Assembly (NCBI GenBank): GCA_023408815.1
Contig: JAEYJO010000044.1
Span: 1-34,805, forward strand
Source of the DNA: Bacillota bacterium
GTDB lineage: Bacteria > Bacillota > Clostridia > Lachnospirales > Lachnospiraceae
Length of the DNA stretch: 34,805 bases
Direction: 5' to 3'
A program made the position numbers and the translations under genes. Shown piece by piece: positions 8,523 to 16,534 of this stretch (its first letter is position 1; the number at the start of each line of letters is the position of its first letter). The notes under the pieces were generated by a model. It had not been told where the DNA came from, made no database searches, and saw nothing but the letters and a program-made list of their open reading frames with translations.

Positions 8523-10310
8523 TTAAAAACCTCCCATAGGTCCCCGCATGGACATGATGCTTTCCAAATCGGTGCTGCTCTGGGCCGCTTTTACAACGAC
8601 CTGCATTCCTTCGGTCAGCTCGCCGCTTTCCACTTCCACATAATAATCGCTTTCAATTCCAGTATTTATATAAACGATTTCTGTATTCGATGTATTCTTT
8701 TCACCCGTTTCATCCTGTACATTCGTATCTGTGGCCGCTTCCGCAGGTTTTGCTTCGTCGTTAATCACTTCCACATATTTATTGCCTTCATCGTCGGTCT
8801 GTACCGCATCATAAGGAACTGTCATGATATTATCCTTGCTTTCCAGAATGATACTGAGTTTTGCCGTCATATCCAGCCGAAGATCATCGTTAGGAGTATC
8901 CACCGAAACCTTGATGGTATAGGTCACATCCGTTCCCGTAGTTTCCGTAGCCCGGGGGGCTATATCGATGACAGTTCCTTCCAGCTGCGCATCGCCCGTA
9001 CCGTTTGTTTTAATAACGACCTTCTGTCCCAGTTCTATGTTACTGATGTCGTATTCGTCAATTTCCGCAGACACCTCATATGCGCTGGTATCCTCTATCG
9101 TCAGTATAGATTCCCCCTTATAGATGTCCCCTGCTTCCACATTGACCGCCGTCACAACTCCTGAAAAAGGAGCTTTTACGACGCAATCTTCGAGCTGCGT
9201 TTCGTATTGCTTCACCTGCTGCTTGTCGGTTAAAGATGCCGTAGATGCAGACAGCTTATCGGTCTTGAGCCCGTCCTCCTTGGCAGCAACCGTACTCGAG
9301 TTGTTTCTTGCCAAGTCCTCTTGGTTCCTTACCTGAGTATTATAAGCATCCAACTTACTGTCTACCGTATTCTGAGCCGTGTCTACCGCTTTTTCGTAAG
9401 TGGACTCGCTGCTTTGGGCTGTGGAATATTTCGTCTGCCAGCCTGCTAAATCCGAACTGCTTGCACTATAGGTCGCACTGGCCGAGCTGTATTGCTGCTG
9501 TAATGATATCAATCCGACAATTGCCTGCGTTATCGCATCCGTAGCAGCCGTATCTCCATCCGTTACGAAATCGGGACCGCTTAAGCTTACGAGATTGCTG
9601 TTCTCAATGGACAACGCGCTGAAATCATATGCCCCGTATGTACTCCTCAGTCCGTCTACCGTAGAACTGAATTGCGAGGCGGCAGATTCCATGCTGCCTT
9701 TTGCAGATTCCGCATTCGATTGCCTAAGTTCCATCTCACCCTTTTTCTCTACTGTGGTCTGCTTTGCATTGTCATAATCATCCTCCGCCTCTTCCAGATC
9801 CGTCAGAGCCTCCAGATAATCGTTCCAGGCATCCGCAACATCCTGATTTGCGCGCTCCGCATCAATATCCCTCACAGCCTGCGCTTCCGAAAGGCTCCGC
9901 TGGGAGGAGGAAACCGAAATGCCGGACTTGCCGCTGCTTGCGTTCAAAGAAGTCTTCGCATCCGCCAGACTGTCTTCAATATCCGAGGAATCGAACTCAA
10001 GCAGAACGTCACCCTCCTGAACCGTGTTTCCAACCTCTATGTTCACATCTTTTACTTCCACTCCTGTCAGGTTTACGATAATGCTCTTGCTTTCGTTACT
10101 TACTACTTTTCCGGTTGCAGAAATCGAACTCACGAGAGAACGTTTTTCCACTAACGCCGTTTCTTGTTTATTCATGGCTGCCTGCACAGCTTCCATCTGC
10201 TTATTAAGCTGCGCCCTGACTGCCAATACACCTATTACTATCACGATAAGAATGCAGAGCAGTATCAACAATTTCTTGTGCTTTTTCATAAACTCTTTTA
10301 CCTTTACCAT
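8523..10310 (-). CDS. HlyD/MacA-like efflux adaptor protein
   Basis: 595 residues. A single N-terminal membrane anchor (about 12-30) is followed by a barrel-sandwich half-site (SSISATGKVV to VQEGDVLLEFDSS, about 52-110). A very long, mostly helical region (about 115-375), rich in Ala, Ser, Gln and Asp, comes next. The second half-site is VKAPFSGVVTAVNVEAGDI, followed by beta-barrel domains, and the chain ends in PMGGF. Layout matches MacA-type adaptors, but the helical hairpin is much longer than in E. coli MacA (total about 370 residues). It is first in the operon and faces the two-component system across a shared control region, which suggests induction by that system. Confidence 0.9.
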   Translation of the reverse strand: MVKVKEFMKKHKKLLILLCILIVIVIGVLAVRAQLNKQMEAVQAAMNKQETALVEKRSLVSSISATGKVVSNESKSIIVNLTGVEVKDVNIEVGNTVQEGDVLLEFDSSDIEDSLADAKTSLNASSGKSGISVSSSQRSLSEAQAVRDIDAERANQDVADAWNDYLEALTDLEEAEDDYDNAKQTTVEKKGEMELRQSNAESAKGSMESAASQFSSTVDGLRSTYGAYDFSALSIENSNLVSLSGPDFVTDGDTAATDAITQAIVGLISLQQQYSSASATYSASSSDLAGWQTKYSTAQSSESTYEKAVDTAQNTVDSKLDAYNTQVRNQEDLARNNSSTVAAKEDGLKTDKLSASTASLTDKQQVKQYETQLEDCVVKAPFSGVVTAVNVEAGDIYKGESILTIEDTSAYEVSAEIDEYDISNIELGQKVVIKTNGTGDAQLEGTVIDIAPRATETTGTDVTYTIKVSVDTPNDDLRLDMTAKLSIILESKDNIMTVPYDAVQTDDEGNKYVEVINDEAKPAEAATDTNVQDETGEKNTSNTEIVYINTGIESDYYVEVESGELTEGMQVVVKAAQSSTDLESIMSMRGPMGGF

Positions 10311-10363
10311 CTTTAGAACTCTACTCCTTCCAAACTCCTCTGATTTTTCAAATGCCTTTTGAC

Positions 10364-10458
10364 ACTATACACGAAATGAATAAACCGAAAATAAACTATA
10401 TTGACATATAATAAAAATTTTACTTTGTTTATATAGAGTTTATTTTTTATGGTAGAAT
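10364..10458. promoter_or_regulatory. Divergent promoter with symmetric heptamer repeats
   Basis: Region between the adaptor operon (minus) and the response regulator (plus). Two AATAAAC heptamers lie at 10379 and 10390, and two GTTTAT(A/T) heptamers at 10427 and 10438; each pair has an 11-bp period and the pairs are mirror images. A minus-strand -10 TATAGT (10364-10369) lies 9 bp from one pair and a plus-strand -10 TAGAAT (10453-10458) lies 8 bp from the other. Both promoters lack a good -35, and the repeats take its place. This is the arrangement expected for activation by an OmpR-class regulator of its own operon and of the transporter; the binding itself is inferred. Confidence 0.6.
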
Positions 10459-10516
10459 AGATAACACAAGGGATGAACCAAGAAATATTCACTGTGCAAA
10501 AAGAGGAGGATCTTTC

Positions 10517-11194
10517 ATGTTCCACATTATGGTCGTAGAAGATGATAAGCATACGTCAAAGCTGATGTGCGCCGTATTGACACACGCCGGTTACGAGGTG
10601 TTCTGTGCTGATAACGGTCTGTCCGCCCTAGAGTTGATGGACAAGCAGCATATAGACTTAATCGTCTTGGATATAATGATGCCGAAAATGGATGGATATG
10701 AATTCACCAGGCAGCTTCGGGAGGCAGGGGACATGGTTCCCATTCTCATGCTGACCGCCAATCAGCTTCCTGATGATAAGGTCAAAGGCTTTATCGTAGG
10801 CACGGACGACTATATGGTCAAGCCCGCCAACGAGGAGGAAATGCTCCTTCGTATCAAAGCCCTGCTTCGCCGGGCCAAAATTGTAAGCGAGCATAAACTG
10901 ACTATAGGCAAGATTTCTCTGGATTACGATTCCTTTACCGTTACGAGAGAAGGAGAATCACAGACGCTCCCTCAAAAAGAATTCTATCTGCTTTATAAGC
11001 TGTTATCTTATCCTGACAAGATTTTCACGCGTATTCAGTTGATGGATGAAATATGGGGAATGGATTCGGAGACGACAGATGCGACGGTAAATGTGCACAT
11101 TAACCGTCTGAGGAAAAAATTTGAGCACTATCCTGAATTTGAAATTGTTTCTATAAGAGGGATTGGCTATAAGGTGGTGAAAAAATGTGAGTAA
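10517..11194 (+). CDS. OmpR/PhoB-family response regulator
   Basis: 225 residues: receiver domain (1-115) with acidic pocket Glu8/Asp9/Asp10, phospho-acceptor Asp52 in VLDIMMPKMDG, Thr80 and Lys102 in DDYMVKP; then a winged-helix DNA-binding domain (about 128-225) ending IRGIGYKVVKK. GAGGAGGA precedes the ATG. The stop codon overlaps the kinase GTG start by 8 nt. It is divergent from the MacAB-like operon, its likely target. Confidence 0.96.
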   Translation: MFHIMVVEDDKHTSKLMCAVLTHAGYEVFCADNGLSALELMDKQHIDLIVLDIMMPKMDGYEFTRQLREAGDMVPILMLTANQLPDDKVKGFIVGTDDYMVKPANEEEMLLRIKALLRRAKIVSEHKLTIGKISLDYDSFTVTREGESQTLPQKEFYLLYKLLSYPDKIFTRIQLMDEIWGMDSETTDATVNVHINRLRKKFEHYPEFEIVSIRGIGYKVVKKCE

Positions 11195-12236
11195 AGTTAC
11201 AGAAAAAATATATAAAATAAAAAAAGCGCCTCTCGCCCTGCGCTTTACCGTAGTGGTCTTTGTCATCATGGTCTTTTCTATGGTAATCGTCTTTTTTATC
11301 GCGATGTTTCTCATTCGCCTGGGACTTTACCACTTTCGCTCCGCTATGATGCCTTTTCTTCTGCTGGCTCTGCCTTCCATCTTTGTCGGCACCATATTGT
11401 CCGTTATTTTCAGCCGCATATTTCTTTCTCCTTTCCGCAAAATGATTGTAGCTACCGATAAGCTCGCGGCAGGAGACTTTTCGGTGCGGCTTGATTTAGG
11501 CGAAGATAGTCCGGAGCTGATGAAGCTGAGTGAAAGCTTTAACCATATGGCGGCGGAGCTCGGAAATATCGAAATGCTCCGGGCCGATTTCGTGAACAAT
11601 TTTTCTCATGAGTTCAAAACTCCTATCGTTTCCATGAGAGGCTTTGCGAAGATGCTGAAATACGAGAACCTCTCACAGGAAGAGCGCAACGAATATCTGG
11701 ATATCATTATCTCGGAATCCGACCGGCTCTCGGACCTCGCTACCAATGTGCTCAATTTATCCAAAATCGAAAATCAGACCATTCTATCGGATCAAGCTAC
11801 CTATAACGTGAGTGAGCAGATACGCAGGGTAGTGGCTCTTCTGGAAAATAAATGGAACGCCAGGCACATGGAAATTTATTTGGAGTGTGAGGAAATTAAC
11901 ATTTATGCCTGTGCGGAGCTTCTTTGGCAGGTATGGCTGAATTTATTGGACAACTCCATTAAATTTTCGCCGGAATATTCCGTCATAGAAATATCGGTAA
12001 AGCGGGAAGCTGCAGAGACCGTATTTCGCTTCACAGATCAGGGCTGCGGAATCGAGGAAAAATCCATTGCCCGTATCTTCGACAAATTCTATCAGAGCGA
12101 TATGTCCCATACCACGCAGGGAAACGGCCTGGGGCTTACGCTGGTAAAGAAAATCCTAAGCCTTCACCGGGGTTCTATCTCTGTGACCGCTACCGGCAGC
12201 AGCGGTACCACCTTCGAGATACGGCTTCCTAGATGA
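11187..12236 (+). CDS. Sensor histidine kinase
   Basis: 349 residues starting with GTG; the only nearby ATG is followed at once by a stop, and AAGGTGGTG gives the ribosome-binding site. Two membrane segments (about 19-44 and 55-80) flank almost no external loop, so it senses within or near the membrane rather than through a large domain, like kinases paired with peptide or bacitracin exporters. A HAMP region (about 80-132) precedes His141 in NNFSHEFKTP. The ATPase domain has the N box WLNLLDNSIKFSP, G1 DQGCGIEEK and G2 GNGLGLTLVKKI. Its end is convergent with, and overlaps by 8 nt, the DUF4180 gene. Confidence 0.95.
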   Translation: MSKVTEKIYKIKKAPLALRFTVVVFVIMVFSMVIVFFIAMFLIRLGLYHFRSAMMPFLLLALPSIFVGTILSVIFSRIFLSPFRKMIVATDKLAAGDFSVRLDLGEDSPELMKLSESFNHMAAELGNIEMLRADFVNNFSHEFKTPIVSMRGFAKMLKYENLSQEERNEYLDIIISESDRLSDLATNVLNLSKIENQTILSDQATYNVSEQIRRVVALLENKWNARHMEIYLECEEINIYACAELLWQVWLNLLDNSIKFSPEYSVIEISVKREAAETVFRFTDQGCGIEEKSIARIFDKFYQSDMSHTTQGNGLGLTLVKKILSLHRGSISVTATGSSGTTFEIRLPR

Positions 12237-12624
12237 GAAAGACTTTCTCCAAAGCCTCTGCTTTTCCCGGAACAAAAAATAAATCCTTTCCGTTATTGCA
12301 TTCATAAATGAAATCGTGCAAGGGCTTGCTCTTATAAGAGGAAAAGTCACCTATTATTGCGAGCTTAACTCCATAATTGACATATTTCTGCACGATTTCC
12401 CCCGCAAGGCGGGTACTTAAGTCGAAGAATTCCTCCGTTATGTTCGCCTTATCCAGCAAAATGATGTCACAATCAACCTCGTACCTGACCGTGGACATTA
12501 AATCGAGCGCCGACTGGGTATCAGTAATGACGGGCTCCCTGGCGTGAATATAAACAGCAGTTTTCCCATCTTCACTTAGCTTTTCCAGCCCTATCTCTCC
12601 TACTTGTATAAATTCTGTCTGCAT
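12229..12624 (-). CDS. DUF4180-type protein
   Basis: 131 residues resembling the DUF4180 family of unknown function; the ITEEFFDLSTRLAGEIVQKYVNYGVKLAIIGDF stretch (about 62-94) and the FIYECNNGKDLFFV end are recognisable. No signal peptide or membrane segment, so probably cytoplasmic. It lies 66 bp after the HTH gene in the same direction, so the two may be cotranscribed. Its 3' end overlaps that of the histidine kinase gene on the other strand. Confidence 0.75.
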   Translation of the reverse strand: MQTEFIQVGEIGLEKLSEDGKTAVYIHAREPVITDTQSALDLMSTVRYEVDCDIILLDKANITEEFFDLSTRLAGEIVQKYVNYGVKLAIIGDFSSYKSKPLHDFIYECNNGKDLFFVPGKAEALEKVFLI

Positions 12625-12690
12625 TATGCCGACCTCCGTTTCTTTGCAATGTATTTCTTTTCCTATCTTTTCTTCTATCTTTTCATTATT

Positions 12691-13218
12691 CTAATTCTTT
12701 TCTTCCATTAAAAGCGGCACAATTGACATCATTTCTTTCATGAAATCTATACTTCCCCATAAAAATATCTTAAATAACTTTGTTTCCTCATCGTATTTTA
12801 TATGGATAGTCGCATTTGCATATACTTCTCCTTTGCTGTTCATCACCGCGAGCAGGGTATTGGATATCCGTTCGAAATTTTCCTTTGATGTTTCCTTTAT
12901 GTCTATTACGGTGGAAACGCTTATGCTTTCATTTGCTGCCGGCACGGCTCCCTGTGTAGCAGAAAATGCGGTGTTTTGTGTGGTCGAGAACACGAGATTC
13001 TGCTTTATCGCATTCCTTGTGATATGTCCATGATCATCGGGCGAGCGGGACGGCACCTCACCGCCCATAAAGAGCTCAAGATCTTCCCTGGCAATGCGCC
13101 ACTGTTTCCCCGCTTTTATCGCTTTTAATCTGCCGTCCGCAATAAATCCGCGTATTGTTTTATGATGAAGTTCCAATAACTGTGCTACTTCATATATGGT
13201 ATAAAATTTCCCGTCCAT
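12691..13218 (-). CDS. Excisionase/MerR-like helix-turn-helix DNA-binding protein
   Basis: 175 residues. The N-terminal HTH_17-type domain (about 4-52: FYTIYEVAQLLELHHKTIRGFIADGRLKAIKAGKQWRI) is joined by a Ser/Thr/Gln/Ala-rich linker (about 55-100, with the near-repeat FSTTQNTAFSATQ) to a C-terminal domain (about 103-175) that I do not recognise; it is predicted to be alpha/beta. The layout is DNA-binding head plus possible sensor or oligomerisation tail. A promoter lies directly upstream. The partner DUF4180 gene follows. Confidence 0.75.
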   Translation of the reverse strand: MDGKFYTIYEVAQLLELHHKTIRGFIADGRLKAIKAGKQWRIAREDLELFMGGEVPSRSPDDHGHITRNAIKQNLVFSTTQNTAFSATQGAVPAANESISVSTVIDIKETSKENFERISNTLLAVMNSKGEVYANATIHIKYDEETKLFKIFLWGSIDFMKEMMSIVPLLMEEKN

Positions 13219-13248
13219 GGCTTTACCTCACAGTCTAACGTTGGCGTC

Positions 13249-13278
13249 ATTATATCATTCACTGTAAGAATAAGTCAA
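13249..13278 (-). promoter_or_regulatory. Promoter of the HTH-DUF4180 pair
   Basis: On the minus strand TTGACT (13273-13278) and a perfect TATAAT (13249-13254) are 18 bp apart, 31 bp before the HTH start codon. Confidence 0.65.
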
Positions 13279-13656
13279 TTAGAATCTTGCACTTCATTGT
13301 ATTTTGTTTCTATTTATTATATTTTATTATGCATTTTCTCCCTTTTATTATACTCTATTTCTATTTCATTATTATTTCCTATCATAATTCCTTATCGTAT
13401 GGATTTGAAAAGCTGATCCCCATTATTCTAAGCCTATCTTTATTTTTATAATATACTTCCATTGCAAGGATTACAGAATTGTGTAGAAGCGTGGTAAATA
13501 GTATAGTATATTATAAGATTAGGGTGTCAAAAGGTCTTTTTTTAAAATATTCGAGTCAATATGCCCAAAACAAAAAGACTCCTGCGCCGAATTTCTTATT
13601 GCAACAGCAATAGCAATCTTTGTTTGGGTAAACTGTATGAGCAGGCAGGAATAAAT
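13279..13656. other. AT-rich gap without a clear gene
   Basis: About 380 bp of strongly AT-rich sequence. Three short overlapping frames are open at 13520-13677, one with a hydrophobic run, but none has a ribosome-binding site or a recognisable product. The sharp drop in GC continues into the acyltransferase gene. Confidence 0.5.
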
Positions 13657-13701
13657 AACATCCGATTAGATAAATGACCGCATCTAATCGGATGTTACTT
13701 T
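13657..13701 (-). terminator. Strong hairpin terminator of the acyltransferase gene
   Basis: AACATCCGATTAGAT (13657-13671) and ATCTAATCGGATGTT (13682-13696) make a 15-bp perfect stem with a 10-nt loop. The right arm includes the acyltransferase stop codon. On the minus strand it is followed by ATTTATTC; on the plus strand by ACTTTTTAA, so it could work in both directions. Confidence 0.7.
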
Positions 13702-14768
13702 TTAATTCCTAGAACCATATATCTGACTATGGGTATCCTTTTAACAATTTCAATTAGCAAAGGCAATATGATGATTGTTCCAAGTAATATTAAAATATAA
13801 TTAATCATAAATGGTAAATTTAAATAAGTAACTATGAAATATCCCAGCGATAATACAACTGCATAGTGTAAAATATAATAATTAAAATTATTTTCAGTCA
13901 TATATTGTGTAAATCTATTTCTAAAATTCAAGAACTTACTTCCAATACCTAAAATTGATAATATACCAATCCACAAATAAATATTAGTAAATAAGTCACT
14001 TAACACATTATTATCCGCGAAATTCTGACCATAATATGTTACTACATATAAGATTCCTATTACTACTGATATTATAGTTAAAGGTATTGATACTTTTTCT
14101 AGTTTTATCATCAATTCCTGATTCGAAAAAACATAATATCCAAGTAACATCATAAGCAAATATATTCCAAATCTATATACGGTTATTAATGGAGTATTTA
14201 ATATAAATGAGCTTCCCCATACCAAAAATACCATTGCAAATAATACCGGTAATTTTATTTTTCTGCAAACTTCAGTCAGCCTGTCTTTTTTATCGGCTTT
14301 TCTTATTAATATAATCAGCAAAGATCCAATAAATAAAATATGACAAAACCACAATGGCCCTATCCCCGCCAAACAATAAATAAGATATTTTATGATTCCG
14401 GGTATCATGTCTCCATTTCCTGCAAACATATCTACATATTGACTCGTAATTAAAGATGATATCCAACCATAAATAAATATTCCAAGTAAAGAAGGCACTA
14501 ATATCCTTTGGGTTCTATCTCTTATAAATTCCTTATCAGTTCTTTTTTCCAGGGAATATCTGCTTGAAATACCTGCTATTACAAATAATAGGCACATAAA
14601 CCAAGGATACACAAATATTAGAAATGAGTCCATAACAGGAATGCCTTTTACATTAATATTTGATATAACCCCGCTATTATTAAATAAATATATGATATGA
14701 TAAACCACTACTAAAGCGACTGTAATCCATCTGATATTATCTAAATAATCCAATCTCTTATTTGTCAT
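13695..14768 (-). CDS. Acyltransferase 3 family membrane protein
   Basis: Multi-pass membrane O-acyltransferase, about 357 residues, starting RLDYLDNIRWITVALVVVYHIIY with the family's conserved Asp, Arg and His in the first membrane helix; about ten hydrophobic segments follow. Such enzymes acylate cell-surface glycans or small glycosides; the substrate here is unknown. I prefer the ATG at 14768 (protein MTNKRLDY) over one seven codons earlier, because GGGGGGCAGTA lies directly before it; it then overlaps the AbrB gene by 11 nt. The gene is far more AT-rich than its neighbours, which suggests acquisition by transfer. Confidence 0.85.
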   Translation of the reverse strand: MTNKRLDYLDNIRWITVALVVVYHIIYLFNNSGVISNINVKGIPVMDSFLIFVYPWFMCLLFVIAGISSRYSLEKRTDKEFIRDRTQRILVPSLLGIFIYGWISSLITSQYVDMFAGNGDMIPGIIKYLIYCLAGIGPLWFCHILFIGSLLIILIRKADKKDRLTEVCRKIKLPVLFAMVFLVWGSSFILNTPLITVYRFGIYLLMMLLGYYVFSNQELMIKLEKVSIPLTIISVVIGILYVVTYYGQNFADNNVLSDLFTNIYLWIGILSILGIGSKFLNFRNRFTQYMTENNFNYYILHYAVVLSLGYFIVTYLNLPFMINYILILLGTIIILPLLIEIVKRIPIVRYMVLGIKK

Positions 14769-14964
14769 TACTGCCCCCCAGAAATTCATCGCTCATACTT
14801 TCAATTACATCTGATTTTACAAGTGCTATTCCTTTTTTCTTATCACATAATACAACGATTGAATCACCGGGTTTTATATCGAACATATCTCTTGCTTCTT
14901 TTGGAATTACTATTTGTCCTTTTTCTCCCACTTTGCAGATTCCCAAGTATTTATCTTTTTCCAT
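14758..14964 (-). CDS. AbrB/SpoVT-type DNA-binding protein
   Basis: 68 residues with the swapped-hairpin AbrB fold signature KVGEKGQIVIPKEARDMFDIKPGDSIVVL (about 11-39) and a short tail. Small proteins of this type are transcriptional regulators or antitoxins. Here it is translationally overlapped with an acyltransferase rather than a toxin, so a local regulatory role is more likely. GGGAGAA precedes the ATG. A strong promoter with three 9-bp repeats lies upstream and is a plausible self-binding site. Confidence 0.88.
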   Translation of the reverse strand: MEKDKYLGICKVGEKGQIVIPKEARDMFDIKPGDSIVVLCDKKKGIALVKSDVIESMSDEFLGGSNDK

Positions 14965-14989
14965 AACATTCTCCCTTATGTTTTATTTG

Positions 14990-15035
14990 TCATACTTTTC
15001 ATACTTATTATACTTTATATTCATTTCCAAGTCAA
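14990..15035 (-). promoter_or_regulatory. AbrB-acyltransferase promoter with triple 9-bp repeat
   Basis: Minus-strand TTGACT (15030-15035), 17-bp spacer, TATAAT (15007-15012). Three head-to-tail 9-mers, TCATACTTT, TCATACTTA and TTATACTTT (14990-15016 on the plus strand), start inside the -10 box and run into the leader. Their position fits an autorepression site for the AbrB-like protein; this is inference. Confidence 0.6.
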
Positions 15036-15056
15036 TTACTGTCTTTGTAAATCAAC

Positions 15057-15098
15057 AAATGCCCCGATCAGGCCATAAAGCCATAATCGAGGCATTTT
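15057..15098 (-). terminator. Hairpin after the DinB-like gene
   Basis: AAATGCCCCGAT (15057-15068) pairs with ATCGAGGCATTT (15086-15097), with one C-A mismatch. It lies about 30 bp past the DinB stop on the minus strand, followed by GTTGATTT; on the plus strand TTTTCTGTATTTT follows. A likely terminator between the two minus-strand units. Confidence 0.55.
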
Positions 15099-15126
15099 CT
15101 GTATTTTATGTACTATTTTCTTTCTT

Positions 15127-15648
15127 CTAAAAATATTTATCATATTCTCCCACAGGGAAGGGCTTCTCCAACCCAATCACTCTCGGCCACAGACCGGTAT
15201 CCGCGATAATAAATCCCATAAGCATTCCCATATGGCTGTGTAAGTGCCGGAACTGTGCTAAAATCAAGGTGAATTTGTCATACTCGCAATCTTCGGGCTT
15301 CACGCTCAGCTCTTCATCCGAAAGCTCTGAAACATAAGCATCAATTTTCTTCTTAATAGAAGAAAAATAACGGTTTATTTCTTCTCTGGAAAGGCGTCTG
15401 TCGGAAATCACATCCAGGTTGTTCAAATCCTTCTGGTGTATATCCGGCTCCGCATAGTCCTTATCTCTCGGATTGATGAACCATAGGTCAAGGGAATGGA
15501 GCATATGATAAATGTGCTTCCAGCAGGGCATATCACAGTATGCTTTATCCCATAGCTCGTCCGGCACGCAATCGATTACATTCTTTACTTCCCACAGCGC
15601 ACGGTGTGTTTGATTCACTATTACTTGTGCTAATAATTTTTTATCCAT
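15127..15648 (-). CDS. DinB-like superfamily protein
   Basis: 173 residues resembling the DinB/YfiT four-helix-bundle metalloproteins. Candidate metal ligands are His48 or His51 in CWKHIYHMLHSLD, plus His135 and His139 in QFRHLHSHMGML, at the spacing typical of the family. Members are often thiol-dependent transferases or of unknown function; the name comes from a damage-inducible gene and does not prove a repair role. TTTGGAGGGAAAAGG precedes the ATG. Single-gene unit with its own promoter and terminator. Confidence 0.75.
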   Translation of the reverse strand: MDKKLLAQVIVNQTHRALWEVKNVIDCVPDELWDKAYCDMPCWKHIYHMLHSLDLWFINPRDKDYAEPDIHQKDLNNLDVISDRRLSREEINRYFSSIKKKIDAYVSELSDEELSVKPEDCEYDKFTLILAQFRHLHSHMGMLMGFIIADTGLWPRVIGLEKPFPVGEYDKYF

Positions 15649-15707
15649 ATCCTTTTCCCTCCAAATATATATATGAACATTAAGAAGCTGCTTTATTTTT
15701 ATTCGTG

Positions 15708-15736
15708 ATTATACTACAACTGCCTAAAAATAAAAA
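15708..15736 (-). promoter_or_regulatory. Promoter of the DinB-like gene
   Basis: Minus-strand TTTTTA (15731-15736), 17-bp spacer, perfect TATAAT (15708-15713). The weak -35 box overlaps the tail of the upstream operon's terminator, which packs the two units closely. Confidence 0.5.
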
Positions 15737-15767
15737 GCGGGAAAAATTTTTATTTTTCACCGCTTTT
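15726..15767 (-). terminator. Terminator of the 13-gene carbohydrate operon
   Basis: A 15-bp stem with one bulged base (15733-15747 paired with 15752-15767; GC core AGCGG/CCGCT) lies 37 bp after the NagB-like stop. On the minus strand it is followed by TTTTTATTTTTA. Strong intrinsic terminator. Confidence 0.8.
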
Positions 15768-15804
15768 GTCTAAGCACTTTTATATATAGGAGCAGGTGGG
15801 GCCA

Positions 15805-16533
15805 TCATATTAATCTGCTGGCCGCCGCCTCATCGAGCAGCACTTCACAGTTGGGATGAAGCTGAATGACAGAGGCGGGAATGTCTGTGGTGATAGGTCC
15901 CCGCACCGCTTTCTCTATGATTTCTGCTTTACTCTCTCCCTTGGCGATCAGTACGATTTTTCTCGTTTGCATGATATCTATGATACCTCTTGTCAATCCT
16001 CCAAGCGGATAGTCATCAGGTACCTTCGTCTCTCTGCGCACCTTCTCTTCGAAAATCGGATCCATGGGGGAAACCCATGTATGACGTTCGAAGGGTGTGC
16101 CCGGCTGGTTAATGCCTATATGGCCATTCCAGCCGATGCCAAGCATCTGCAGATCCGCACCGCCGCGTTCCTGCAAAGCGTTCTCGAACTTTGCGCACTC
16201 AGCATCGAAGTCATCGGAGAATGTGAGCGGCATGATGAAGTTTTCATCAGGGATTCCCAGATTCTTAATGACCTGCTCATATATCATCGTGTAGCAGCTT
16301 CCCGGATAGGAACGATCAAGGTTGGTAAGCTCGTCTACATTAAATATGGTCACCTTCGACGTATCGAAGGGGGAGTCCTTATAAATATCACTGACGATCC
16401 TGTGCATATTCTTCGTCGTCTGTCCTGTGGACAGGCCGATGACTGCATTCGGCTTTTCAAGCATCTGTCCGATGATACGCCACGCTGCTGCTACATCAAA
16501 ATCGTGTTCGGTTTTCATAACTGTAATTTTCAT
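15805..16533 (-). CDS. NagB/glucosamine-6-phosphate deaminase-like protein with altered active site
   Basis: 242 residues of the NagB/6-phosphogluconolactonase fold: phosphate loop GLSTGQTT (33-40), FNVDE with Asp68 (equivalent to E. coli Asp72), GIGWNGHIGINQPG (132-145), and Lys202 in KGESKAEII. The usual family motif is GxDGHIxFNEPG; here the catalytic-Asp position is Asn136 and the Glu position is Gln143, while His138 is kept. It may therefore act on another sugar phosphate or be a poor deaminase. The start is set by GGAGGATTAAA before the ATG at 16533; an open frame continues upstream inside the GH9 gene but is not translated on this view. It lies 1 bp after the GH9 stop, so translation is probably coupled. 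Last gene of the operon. Confidence 0.8.
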   Translation of the reverse strand: MKITVMKTEHDFDVAAAWRIIGQMLEKPNAVIGLSTGQTTKNMHRIVSDIYKDSPFDTSKVTIFNVDELTNLDRSYPGSCYTMIYEQVIKNLGIPDENFIMPLTFSDDFDAECAKFENALQERGGADLQMLGIGWNGHIGINQPGTPFERHTWVSPMDPIFEEKVRRETKVPDDYPLGGLTRGIIDIMQTRKIVLIAKGESKAEIIEKAVRGPITTDIPASVIQLHPNCEVLLDEAAASRLI

Positions 16534-16534
16534 T

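Noticed and set aside
10401..10412. TTGACA followed directly by TATAAT
   Set aside because: The boxes touch each other with no spacer, so they cannot form one promoter.
13526..13677. Short overlapping frames, one of 38 codons at 13561 and one with a hydrophobic run
   Set aside because: No ribosome-binding site, no known product, and the ends run into a terminator hairpin; could be a relic but cannot be supported.
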